The notes beneath the pieces were generated by a model. It ran no database searches. It was given only the letters and a program-made list of their open reading frames with translations, and was not told the origin of the DNA. This document shows, piece by piece, positions 56,833 to 64,000 of a stretch of 64,000 nt of DNA (position 1 is its first letter; each line of letters starts with the position of its first letter). The stretch is from a virus: IMG/VR virus record IMGVR_UViG_3300046798_000124, positions 1-64,000 of that record; one strand, given 5' to 3'. A program made the position numbers and the translations under genes.

Positions 56833-57051
56833 ATGCCTGCGACCGACGACATGCAGCTGCGGCTCCGGATCGAGAACGTCAGCACCTACCAGACCGCCAT
56901 CGATGCCAAGGCCCAGATCCATGTCCGCCTGGACAGCGTGATCATGGGTCCGGTCGACACCCTGGTCGGCCTCCTGGCCGCCCGCCGTGACGGGTATCCC
57001 ATCGTGACCGTGACCGTGGTCGAGATCGCTCCAGAGATCGACGATGCCTGA
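56833..57051 (+). CDS. Hypothetical protein
   Basis: 72 residues. Regular strands (LRLRIENVSTYQTAID, IHVRLDSVIMGPV, VTVTVVEIAPEI). Overlaps the next gene by 8 bp. Function unknown. Confidence 0.45.
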   Translation: MPATDDMQLRLRIENVSTYQTAIDAKAQIHVRLDSVIMGPVDTLVGLLAARRDGYPIVTVTVVEIAPEIDDA

Positions 57052-57280
57052 CATGAAGCACTCCGGACTGGTGATCCCCGCCAGCGTCAAGCAGGAGACC
57101 GGTAGTGCCCTCTGGCAGGCCTCCTGCTCGTGCGGCTGGTCCCACGAGCGCACCAACAGCCAGCGGAACAACGCGACGCGTGCCCTCTCGCGGCACCTTC
57201 GGGCAGTTCGGAGCGACTCACCAGGGACCGATCAGCCAGCGCCACCAGGACTGCGTCGAGGGCGTTGGTGCGGGCTCTGA
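57044..57280 (+). CDS. Small Cys/His protein
   Basis: 78 residues. QASCSCGWSHERTNSQRNNATRALSRHLRA has C-x-C and H..H, a possible zinc site. The last ~20 residues overlap the convergent 57218 gene and may not be natural. Confidence 0.45.
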   Translation: MPDMKHSGLVIPASVKQETGSALWQASCSCGWSHERTNSQRNNATRALSRHLRAVRSDSPGTDQPAPPGLRRGRWCGL

Positions 57281-57991
57281 CGCCTGGCGGGTCTCCAGCG
57301 CCAGCAGCGCGGCCTCCGCGACCAGGCGGCGATTCTCCGCGTACCGCACCGCCGCCTCCAGCTCGACACGCGTCGTGGTAGCCTCGGCCGTGACGCGTGC
57401 CGTCTCGCGTCGTGACGCGTCAAGATCGGTCTCGCTACGCTCGAGCTTCGCCCGCAACGCACCGATCATCTCGCTCCTCTCGACGAGCTGGGCGACCAGC
57501 TGCGGCACCACGCCTCCCGACACCTCCACGGACACGTCAGACGCGTGCTGATCGGTCTCTGACGTGTGGTGGTCCACCGGTGGCGGCGTCACTGACGCCT
57601 GCTGATCGCTGTCTGACGGCTGCCAATCTGGCGGCGACGTGTCAGGTTCTGTCAGGTTGTGTTGGGGTAGGGGTAGGTTAAGGGGAGGTTTGGGGTCTTC
57701 TGTCGAGGCCCCTTCGAGGGCAGCCGGCAGCTTGACCTGGAAGTAGCTGCCCTGAGGACGCTTCAACTGCTCGGCGATGACGGGTACCGTGGACCCGTCA
57801 TGAAGCGTCCAGGATGGCGCTCCAGCGCTGATCCGACGCCTGACCGTCGGCGTCGAGATTCCCAGCATCCTGGCGGCGTCCTCGACAGAATACCACTGCC
57901 ATCCGTCGTCGGTGACGTGTGCGTTGATCGGTCCCACCTCGGTCGGCGGCACGCGTCTGACGGATGGCCGACGCGTGGCATGATCGCACAT
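57218..57991 (-). CDS. DNA-binding coiled-coil protein (helix-turn-helix N-terminus)
   Basis: 257 residues. YSVEDAARMLGISTPTVRRRISAG is a MerR/excisionase-like helix-turn-helix. A Pro/Ser/Asp-rich linker follows, then a long coiled coil (QLVERSEMIGALRAKLERSE..LEAAVRYAENRRLVAEAAL) and a C-terminal WWRWLIGPW membrane-like patch. The architecture recalls KfrA-like and RacA-like partition or anchoring proteins. A partition role is inference. Confidence 0.6.
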   Translation of the reverse strand: MCDHATRRPSVRRVPPTEVGPINAHVTDDGWQWYSVEDAARMLGISTPTVRRRISAGAPSWTLHDGSTVPVIAEQLKRPQGSYFQVKLPAALEGASTEDPKPPLNLPLPQHNLTEPDTSPPDWQPSDSDQQASVTPPPVDHHTSETDQHASDVSVEVSGGVVPQLVAQLVERSEMIGALRAKLERSETDLDASRRETARVTAEATTTRVELEAAVRYAENRRLVAEAALLALETRQASEPAPTPSTQSWWRWLIGPW

Positions 57992-58071
57992 GACGGGTGG
58001 CGTGACGCGTACTCGGCGCTCGCACCGTGACCCATCGTGATGGAATCGTGATGGAGGCGGGCACCGACGTG

Positions 58072-58089
58072 CGTACCGTCGTCGGTACG
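58072..58089. promoter_or_regulatory. 18-bp palindrome (CGTACCGTCGTCGGTACG)
   Basis: Complement-form copy of the dispersed palindrome, 81 bp before the start of the 57218-57991 gene, in a long gap. Confidence 0.5.
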
Positions 58090-58491
58090 TCACTCGTGTG
58101 ACTCGACAGAACACCCCGACTGTTTACAGGTGACAGCGCGACGCGCTGAGGCGTACCATCGGAGATGTTGCTGAGCGGTGTCACCACCGCTCAGCACCGT
58201 GCGGGGTCGAGGGTCAGGTAAGGGCGTACCCGATCCCCGGCCTCGCGCCTTGCTAAGAGCAGTCCCCCCTGCTCTCGGCGTGCTCACGACGAAGGCCGCG
58301 CCTATGGGGATACGCGCGGCCCACCTTGCGTCGTCACTGCACACTCAACACTAAACCGGTTCTCCACCCGCTGACAAGGGAGAAACAGTCTATTTCATGA
58401 AAGTTCCAGGCTGTTCGTGTCACAACCGCGCCGACAGGAAAAGAGGGGAGGCTCCATCCTGCCAGCACGGTCGCCCCGTGGGGTGCGGGCA
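58090..58491. other. Intergenic region without a supported gene
   Basis: Contains a perfect 11-bp hairpin (58170-58195, GCTGAGCGGTG arms) and a GGCCGCG/CGCGGCC inverted repeat near 58292-58319. Either may end the leftward lysis transcripts. No reading frame is convincing. Confidence 0.5.
58170..58195 (-). terminator. Hairpin after the lysis operon
   Basis: Perfect 11-bp stem (58170-58180 with 58185-58195), TCAC loop, no uridine run. Position after the last lysis gene suggests a terminator or processing site. Confidence 0.4.
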
Positions 58492-58611
58492 TCATCCCAG
58501 GAGGTCAGGGGGTGGCAACGTGTCCTCGCCGTCGATCTCCTGTCGGACGAGGCTGACCATGACGACGCCACACGCGAGCAGCAGGAGCACCAGCAGTCCC
58601 ATGGTCCACAC
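58492..58611 (-). CDS. Small membrane peptide / possible lipoprotein of the lysis cassette
   Basis: 39 residues from a GTG with AGGAGG 5 nt upstream (an ATG three codons on is also possible). The LLVLLLLACGVVMVSLV hydrophobic segment with an LLAC lipobox-like site is followed by an acidic Pro-rich tail. It follows the endolysin gene, the usual place for spanin-type proteins. Function not shown. Confidence 0.45.
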   Translation of the reverse strand: MWTMGLLVLLLLACGVVMVSLVRQEIDGEDTLPPPDLLG

Positions 58612-58623
58612 GGTCGCCTCCTC

Positions 58624-60117
58624 TCAAGCCACGGGTGCGTACCGCTCGAGGCGGCCGACGGTGAGCAAATAGGTGTAGCTCACGCCGTTCTGACCGGTGG
58701 CCTGCTCGATGTCGTGAGGCGAGGGGGCGCCCAGCGGTAGCCAGGTCGAGCAGCGCACTGCCGGCAGCGTATTGTCCACCGCCATGGCGTCAAGAATTCC
58801 GGAGCCAATCTGTCCCCGCCACGGTCCATACGGATCGGTCGGATCCGGTGGCGAGATCGGCATCTCGGCCTCGGCGGCGGTATGGACCAGCCGCACGAGT
58901 GAGAAGCTCCCCAGGTACTCGAACTGCTCACGGTTCATGACCTGGCCAACCCCTTTCCACCCAAAAGCTGGGTTGGCGAGGAGCAGCTTGCCGTCAGCGG
59001 TCCCACGACAACCAGACCAGTGTCCCCAGGCCCTGCCGCCAATCAGCAGCGGGTGCTTCCGCGTCCTGGCTTCGGCTACGACGTCGTCGAACTCGACGTG
59101 GGCGTCCCACTCGCCGTGGTAACCGTTCTCGCCGTAGTGGCGCGTTGCCCAGGCAGCGAGGTTCTCGCCAGTCGCCAGCAAGAGGCCCTCGTCCATACTG
59201 ACGACACCCTCTGACAGCATGCTGTTCTCCAGCCACTGCTCGGTCGGTAGCCTGCCGTACGAAAAAAGTCCCCACCTCATACTCGTGCAAGAACACGACC
59301 AATTGTCGTTTTGACTAATGGCAGGGTAGGTCCAGTCGAAGGTTGGCAGCGGTATCTCGGCGGGTGGTGACACGGCGACTCCTCCTGGTGGACCGAGGTC
59401 GCGGCAGATGCCGGCGATCCGTGCTGCACCTTCTGGATCGCGCCCGCCGTAGACCAGCTGTCTGACCCAGCCCCAGTCCTGCTCCTCGCAGGCATTGATC
59501 AGGGAGTACCCCTGCGGGTAGCTGACACTGGGCAAGGCACGGGTGTCTCTGAACCAGAGCGCGATGATCGCCGCCGCCACGTCCGGATCGAGCGCCCCAT
59601 CCGGGTTGCTGACGAGGTCGATACTCCCAGGAGCGGCACCCCACAGCGACTCGACTTTCTGGCCATACGTCCGATAGTTATTCTCGTGCGTCAGTTGGAT
59701 TTCACCTCGCCCAAAAAATGGATAATAGTCGAGTGTTTTTCGATAAGATTCCGCAGGCTCGGGCTCCCCCAGGTAGCACCCCTCCCTGACAGGAGCAAAC
59801 TCCGAGGCTGACTCGATCGCGGTTGTACCCTGGACCCCTATCGCGACGTTGGGGGTCCAGATCCCACAGGCGTTCAGCTGCGCTGCAATGCGGGGCCAAT
59901 GCTCTCGAACATTGTCGAGCGGACACTCGCAGGCCAGGGCGATGCGGTCTGCTGGCCAGAAGCTCCACGGATCGATCATCGATGTCGCTCCAGACTGGCC
60001 GCCTTCCGCCAGTTCGCGCGTGTGCTGTACCGAGCGCCGAGGCGCTGGCTCGACGGCTTGCGCGGGCGCGTCGGTGGTCGGCGCTGGCGTGCTCCACGCA
60101 GCCGCCTCACGGCCCAA
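58624..60117 (-). CDS. Two-domain endolysin: GH19-like plus C39-like peptidase
   Basis: About 497 residues, with a TTG start and AAGGTGG 3 nt upstream; an internal start near 59979 would drop a low-complexity leader. Residues ~50-250 are GH19-like: TTAIESASEF holds the expected catalytic Glu and GRGEIQLTHENNYRTYG is the family motif. Residues ~270-430 resemble papain-like C39 peptidases: NWSCSCTSMRWGL (Cys), GRAWGHWSGC (His), LLLANPA (Asn/Asp). It would cut both glycan and peptide bonds of the host wall. Confidence 0.8.
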   Translation of the reverse strand: MGREAAAWSTPAPTTDAPAQAVEPAPRRSVQHTRELAEGGQSGATSMIDPWSFWPADRIALACECPLDNVREHWPRIAAQLNACGIWTPNVAIGVQGTTAIESASEFAPVREGCYLGEPEPAESYRKTLDYYPFFGRGEIQLTHENNYRTYGQKVESLWGAAPGSIDLVSNPDGALDPDVAAAIIALWFRDTRALPSVSYPQGYSLINACEEQDWGWVRQLVYGGRDPEGAARIAGICRDLGPPGGVAVSPPAEIPLPTFDWTYPAISQNDNWSCSCTSMRWGLFSYGRLPTEQWLENSMLSEGVVSMDEGLLLATGENLAAWATRHYGENGYHGEWDAHVEFDDVVAEARTRKHPLLIGGRAWGHWSGCRGTADGKLLLANPAFGWKGVGQVMNREQFEYLGSFSLVRLVHTAAEAEMPISPPDPTDPYGPWRGQIGSGILDAMAVDNTLPAVRCSTWLPLGAPSPHDIEQATGQNGVSYTYLLTVGRLERYAPVA

Positions 60118-60199
60118 GCACCACCTTCCAGAACGCCTGACCCCACAGCACCCAGGCGACCAGCAGCCCGATCAAGAGCAGCAGCAGGAAGAGCCCCAT
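60107..60199 (-). CDS. 30-residue membrane peptide (lysis cassette)
   Basis: ATG overlapping the holin-like gene's stop (TGATG). A single span GLFLLLLLIGLLVAWVLWGQ with a short basic end. Its end overlaps the endolysin start by 11 bp. Possibly a second holin or a holin regulator. Confidence 0.5.
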   Translation of the reverse strand: MGLFLLLLLIGLLVAWVLWGQAFWKVVLGP

Positions 60200-60411
60200 C
60201 AGTCGTCCCCTGGTGTGACGGTGCGGTTGACTGCAGTGGTGACGATCGTGTTCCAGGCGCCAAGCACTATTGCAAACCAGGATAACCCTAAGATGAATGG
60301 CGGTTCGGTTGAGGCCACGGTGAGTTGGCTGACAGGCCAGCCGATCAGCGACCCGATCAAAAGCACCCAGGCCAGGATCACCTGGGCACGCGGGCTCATG
60401 AGGGCGTTCAT
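60199..60411 (-). CDS. Holin-like protein with two membrane spans
   Basis: 70 residues. VILAWVLLIGSLIGWPVSQL and FILGLSWFAIVLGAWNTIV are two spans; termini are polar. Overlaps its upstream neighbour by ATGA. Position just before the endolysin supports a holin role. Confidence 0.65.
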   Translation of the reverse strand: MNALMSPRAQVILAWVLLIGSLIGWPVSQLTVASTEPPFILGLSWFAIVLGAWNTIVTTAVNRTVTPGDD

Positions 60412-60701
60412 CCGCCGTTCCGACTGACCAGGATCAGCCCAAGCTCCTGCTCGCCCGACCTGGGGTACCGAGCGTCAACCCGCTGGAGGTACTGCTCCAG
60501 CCGATCCAGCCGCCCCTCGATGGACCTCAGGTGCATCAGCATGAACGTCTCGGTCTCGACAGAACGCTGGAGCATCGCGGCCAGCTGAGCCATCCCCTGG
60601 CAGGCGTGGATCGCTTCCAGAGCTTGTAACTCCTCGACCGTGAGCTTCCTCCCCGGGTCAGTCAGGTCCGCTTCCCACATCCTCTGACTCTGCTGCGTCA
60701 C
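60408..60701 (-). CDS. Coiled-coil protein of the lysis/tail junction
   Basis: 97 residues. KLTVEELQALEAIHACQGMAQ and MLMHLRSIEGRLDRLEQYLQ are coiled-coil helices. It resembles small phage proteins upstream of holins. Function unknown. Confidence 0.5.
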   Translation of the reverse strand: MTQQSQRMWEADLTDPGRKLTVEELQALEAIHACQGMAQLAAMLQRSVETETFMLMHLRSIEGRLDRLEQYLQRVDARYPRSGEQELGLILVSRNGG

Positions 60702-60705
60702 TGAC

Positions 60706-61884
60706 TCACACCTTTCGTATAAACATCACGACCTGGTACGGTGGATAGCCGTTGTTCGGGCCGGCGGTCGGGCTGTTGTTGACTCCGGTGTTGGCCGGAG
60801 TCGATCCGTCGATCTGACCAGGACCACCGGTGTTGTCGCTGTTCCCACCGGTATTGCCCGTGCCCGCCTGGCCGGTGTTCCCAGCGATATCCATCGTGCC
60901 AGGGTCGTGGGTATGACTCCCATCACCACTGGTGTTGCCGGTCCCGCCGGTGGTGTTCTGGCCGCTTGGCCCTGACGTTTTTCCGCTGATACTCAGCGGA
61001 CTGCCGCTATGGCTGTGGTCAGGTCCACTGTGGACGTGGCCGGACATGCCGTGGAGGTGGGGCGCGACGCCGTGCTGGTGGCTGGCCATCAAGTGGGTAT
61101 GGCCGGCCGTCCCGCCGACCTGGGTCAGCGCGCCGATACCAGGATTCCCCGTGAAGCCCGGGACACTGTCATCGAACCCAATCGGCATCAGGTTGCGCAT
61201 CGTTGTCTCGATGACCCAGCCGGATGGCGGGGTGTTGGCGTTGCGCCACATCGCGATCACCCCAACCGGCACCTCGACCGAGGCGCCTGGGACTGACGCG
61301 GCGATGTCAGCCTTCGCCTGGGCGTAGGTCAGTCCGTTGAACAGGTCGGCGTCCAGTCCGGAGTTGACCCCGTCGTTCATGCTATGCCAGATCTTGGCCC
61401 AGCCTATCGTCCCGCCGTTGACAATCATCCGGATGTAACTGTTCTTCACGTCGGAGATGTCGAACGCCAGCTGGACCCGGTAGTCAACCCCCCAACTGGG
61501 GTGGCGGGACTGGATCAGGTGCCAGTCGGCTGGCACTGGCGTGACAGGTGGTGCATCACCCACGACGGGGAACGCGATCCGATAGAACCCTGACCCCGGC
61601 AGCGCGCCCGCAAATGAGTTGACGTTGGGATCGACGCTGACCTGATTAACCTTCTGCTCGATCATCGCCGCGCTCGGGATGGTCCCGTTCTGGTAGTCGC
61701 CGGCCTGCAACAGGCGCCAGAGGGCGCTGGTCGGCCCGTTCGCGATCAGCAGCCGACTGGCGGCCAGCGGGTCGCCACCGGTCCGACTGTCCAGCAGCGC
61801 GACGTTGGTCCCAACGGAGTTGCCCCAGTTGGAGGTGATGATGTTGCCCGGCGCCCAGGTGACCGGCAGGGGTATCAGTGGCAT
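60706..61884 (-). CDS. Tail fibre with collar-type (T4 gp12-like) receptor tip
   Basis: 392 residues. N-terminal VTWAPGNIITSNWGNSVGTNVALL is a tail-attachment start shared with phage fibre proteins. Residues ~200-390 contain VPVGVIAMWRNANTPPSGWV, then a His-rich GGTAGHTHLMASHQHGVA and a HSGPDHSHSG repeat (metal-binding HxH). NNGYPPYQVVMFIRKV closes the tip. These are hallmarks of phage collar/receptor-binding domains. Confidence 0.8.
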   Translation of the reverse strand: MPLIPLPVTWAPGNIITSNWGNSVGTNVALLDSRTGGDPLAASRLLIANGPTSALWRLLQAGDYQNGTIPSAAMIEQKVNQVSVDPNVNSFAGALPGSGFYRIAFPVVGDAPPVTPVPADWHLIQSRHPSWGVDYRVQLAFDISDVKNSYIRMIVNGGTIGWAKIWHSMNDGVNSGLDADLFNGLTYAQAKADIAASVPGASVEVPVGVIAMWRNANTPPSGWVIETTMRNLMPIGFDDSVPGFTGNPGIGALTQVGGTAGHTHLMASHQHGVAPHLHGMSGHVHSGPDHSHSGSPLSISGKTSGPSGQNTTGGTGNTSGDGSHTHDPGTMDIAGNTGQAGTGNTGGNSDNTGGPGQIDGSTPANTGVNNSPTAGPNNGYPPYQVVMFIRKV

Positions 61885-61887
61885 GAT

Positions 61888-62472
61888 TTACGTCCCCAGT
61901 CCACCCGGCGAGAAGCGTCCCACGAACGCCCGTGCTATCCAGTCGATGGAGCGCCCCGCCGCTCCCGTCACCGAGATCAGGGCGTCATTCCCACTGAAGG
62001 AGAAGCCGACCGTCCAGCTGGAGGCGGCTGGGTCCTGGTGTGTCACCAGGCTTGTCATCGCGCCAACCTGGACCGGTCCAGCAGCCAGACGCTTCACGGT
62101 CACGTCGACCTTGAGCTTCTTGACCGCGCCGTTCCCGGCGTCGACCCCCATGACCTTCGCCTCAATGTCGTAGCCTGTCATCGTCGAGAGTGGGAGACGG
62201 AGCAGTTCATGGGTGACACCGTCGGTGGTACGTATGACCCCGTCGGTCTCGGTCGCGGCGGCGAACTCGGTGACCAACGGTGGGGCCACATGGGCGTCGA
62301 CGACCGGTTCAGCCTCCGGCGGCAACGCAAGCTGCGTCCCGGTGTCGTCGTAGGTATGCAGGTTCGTCTGTTGCTGCTCGTCGAGAAACGTCCCCAGCCC
62401 CGGCACGATGATCGTGGCTGCCGCCAGCTCCTGCTGGAGCAGCGGGAGGTCGACGCGCTTCGTGATGATCAT
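61888..62472 (-). CDS. Distal tail / baseplate-like protein
   Basis: 194 residues. TKRVDLPLLQQELAAATIIV is a helical start; the rest is beta-rich, with VKKLKVDVTVKRLAAGPVQVG and SWTVGFSFSGNDALISVTG. Positioned between fibre genes. No family recognised; virion protein is likely. Confidence 0.5.
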   Translation of the reverse strand: MIITKRVDLPLLQQELAAATIIVPGLGTFLDEQQQTNLHTYDDTGTQLALPPEAEPVVDAHVAPPLVTEFAAATETDGVIRTTDGVTHELLRLPLSTMTGYDIEAKVMGVDAGNGAVKKLKVDVTVKRLAAGPVQVGAMTSLVTHQDPAASSWTVGFSFSGNDALISVTGAAGRSIDWIARAFVGRFSPGGLGT

Positions 62473-62476
62473 CGAC

Positions 62477-63223
62477 TCACCTCTTCAACTGGATCGCGTA
62501 GATGACGCCGTTCAGCATCTGGGCGGTCATGGACGCGTTCGACGTCCGCCAGCGCCAGTTCAGGGTGTGGGCAACGGCCGACGGGATCGAGAACCGTCCG
62601 CCGGCCACCAGCATCTGCTGGGCGTTGTTCGTCGCGACGATGATCGGCATATCGAAAAATTCCGAGCCACCGTCGAGGTTGAAGGCGAAGTAGATCGCGT
62701 TACCGGCGTTGAGCGAGGTGTAGACACTGCCGATCGCCCAGACCAGGATCTCGTCGTTGATCGCGGATACTGGTATCGACAGGGATCCACCCGTGACGTT
62801 CACATACGCAGGGTTCGCCGTTGACTGCCCAAGCACGGTGGCGCCGTAGCCCTGTGTGACGGCGTGGGCCTGGATGTTCAGGGCCGTCACGGAATTGTTG
62901 GCCATATTTGCGTTGTCGATCGTTTGACCGGCAATGTTGCCGCCCGCTCCGCCGATGATGGTGCCGACCGCGATGTCGCTGGTCGCACCGGGGCCGCCGA
63001 CGATCTGCCCCCAGGCCGACTGGCCGCTGGCGGTCCGTCGCAGCACTCCCGGGGTCGCCCCCGGGGCTGTTCCCCCCAGTCCCAGCTTGGTCGCCAGGTT
63101 CTCGATGTTCGTCAGCATCCGGTTGGTCCCCGCGACATGACCGAGGCCCCCGTGCATCGAGAACAGGGTCTCGGCGACGGTCGCGTCGGGGACGTCGGGG
63201 ATACCGGTGGGAAAATCAACCAT
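62477..63223 (-). CDS. Tail/fibre structural protein
   Basis: 248 residues. The N-terminal VPDATVAETLFSMHGGLGHVAGTNRML and repeated G-rich linkers are followed by IAGQTIDNANMANNSVTALNI (a motif common in phage fibre shafts) and a C-terminal jelly-roll-like part ending GVIYAIQLKR. Upstream neighbour is the distal tail gene at the right edge. Confidence 0.55.
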   Translation of the reverse strand: MVDFPTGIPDVPDATVAETLFSMHGGLGHVAGTNRMLTNIENLATKLGLGGTAPGATPGVLRRTASGQSAWGQIVGGPGATSDIAVGTIIGGAGGNIAGQTIDNANMANNSVTALNIQAHAVTQGYGATVLGQSTANPAYVNVTGGSLSIPVSAINDEILVWAIGSVYTSLNAGNAIYFAFNLDGGSEFFDMPIIVATNNAQQMLVAGGRFSIPSAVAHTLNWRWRTSNASMTAQMLNGVIYAIQLKR

Positions 63224-63234
63224 CGTCCCTCCTC

Positions 63235-64000
63235 CTATTCACCGAAGACGCCGGTGCCGCTGGGCGGTGGGCCGGCGCTGCCGAAGACGGCGGAATCGAA
63301 GCGTCCGCCGACCCGGTCAAAGACCCGTTCGACGCCCAGCGTCACGGTATGGAGACCGCCACCCGGGGCGATCTCGTGGGAGATCTGTTCGACCCAGTAC
63401 GGCTCGTTGATGGCGCCGTGCTGCTGGTACCAGCGGATCCGATCCGACACCCGGATGTGCATGATCGCGTTCATGTGCGCGGCGTCGACATTGACGATCC
63501 GCAGGGTCGCCTGCCGCCGTTCGGCCTGGTAGCGCAGGGCCATGCTGTTGACGATGTCCAGGGCCTGGCCGCGTTCGATCTCGGGCCAGGCGTCCATCGC
63601 GTGCTCTCGCGGCTGGTAACGGGCAGCGGCAACCGACGTATCGACCGTCGACCGGATCACCGATTCCGACCGCACGGGCAGGCTGACAGCGCGCAGCTGC
63701 GGGCCGTCGCTCCCACCAGCCCCGCCGAAGATCACCGCCCCGCCCGGTCCGGCGTTCCACTGGATCCGTACCAGGGTGCCCGACATCGACAGGAGCACCG
63801 GCGGCGCGACCAGCGTCCCGCTAAAGACGGTGTAATCCCCGCCCAGATCCAGCATATGCGCCTGCTTGTACGGCTCTTTCGTCACCCCTTCGATGACCGA
63901 GATGCCGGCTGGCAGGGCCAGCAACCCGCCATACTCCCAGACCCGTGCGACCTCCGGCGGATCGCCCGGCGGGTCCTGATCCGGGAACGGCGCACGATGG
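63235..64000 (-). CDS. Large tail protein, C-terminal part (runs off right edge)
   Basis: The frame is open from the right edge to 63235, at least 254 codons; the N-terminus is outside. Visible: PDQDPPGDPPEVARVWEYGG, YKQAHMLDLGGDYTVF, and EPYWVEQISHEIAPGGGLHTVTLGVERV near the end. The last resembles tail-hub/baseplate proteins of the gp27-like kind (ring protein that binds cell surface). Together with the left edge it shows that tail genes continue outside the window. Confidence 0.6.
   Translation of the reverse strand, partial: HRAPFPDQDPPGDPPEVARVWEYGGLLALPAGISVIEGVTKEPYKQAHMLDLGGDYTVFSGTLVAPPVLLSMSGTLVRIQWNAGPGGAVIFGGAGGSDGPQLRAVSLPVRSESVIRSTVDTSVAAARYQPREHAMDAWPEIERGQALDIVNSMALRYQAERRQATLRIVNVDAAHMNAIMHIRVSDRIRWYQQHGAINEPYWVEQISHEIAPGGGLHTVTLGVERVFDRVGGRFDSAVFGSAGPPPSGTGVFGE

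Overview
The window is most of a GC-rich tailed-phage genome, probably siphovirus-like, in prophage, phage-plasmid or virion form. Its lambda-type head set (GpA-family large terminase, portal, S49 protease, decoration protein D, major capsid protein E) and long-tail set (tail terminator, tail tube, frameshifted tail assembly chaperone) support this. The host cannot be fixed from sequence alone. GC content, strong GGAGG-type ribosome binding sites and many ATGA/GTGA/TGATG overlaps point to a high-GC bacterium. I see no integrase, tape measure gene, DNA polymerase, tRNA or CRISPR array in the window.

Layout. (1) 1-21.3 kb, minus strand: the late operon, transcribed leftward from a small membrane protein, a ParB-like protein and a C5-cytosine methyltransferase locus that is open in two overlapping frames. 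It continues through small and large terminase, a run of tiny genes, portal, S49 protease/scaffold, decoration, capsid, an HNH homing-type endonuclease, head completion, two tandem tail-tube paralogues, G/GT chaperones and fibre-like proteins. A beta-helix fibre runs off the left edge. (2) 21.5-25.6 kb: convergent clusters of small unknown genes. (3) 25.6-29.6 kb: two large non-coding, palindrome-rich stretches. One holds a four-unit 46-bp dyad array directly upstream of a promoter. Between them lies a small gene island. (4) 29.6-42.8 kb, plus strand: about 35 mostly tiny accessory genes, many Cys-rich, arranged in overlapping operons. They are punctuated by a dispersed intergenic element and by promoters that carry a palindrome between -35 and -10. 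(5) 42.8-44 kb: a divergent CI-like/Cro-like switch. (6) 44.1-47.5 kb: an operon encoding a TcmP-like protein that appears to be joined to an HNH domain by -1 frameshifting, a DUF5131/three-Cys radical-SAM-like protein and a secreted 3D-domain protein. (7) 47.6-57.3 kb: recombination, replication and nucleotide genes (Rad52-like annealing protein, replication initiator with internal iterons, DnaC-like loader, amino-methyltransferase, RusA-like resolvase, dCTP-deaminase-like). This stretch is interrupted near 56.1-56.5 kb by a highly structured, ORF-less, IS605/HEARO-like RNA element. (8) 57.2-64 kb, minus strand: a DNA-binding coiled-coil protein, then the lysis cassette (holin-like genes and a GH19 + C39-like endolysin) and distal tail/fibre genes that run off the right edge.

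Both window ends lie inside minus-strand tail genes. If the genome is circular or permuted, the missing piece between position 1 and position 64000 probably contains the tape measure and central tail genes. The strongest candidates for undescribed biology are the frameshifted TcmP-HNH/DUF5131 operon, the orphan structured RNA element, the dual-frame methyltransferase locus, the 46-bp array and the dispersed leader/operator families.
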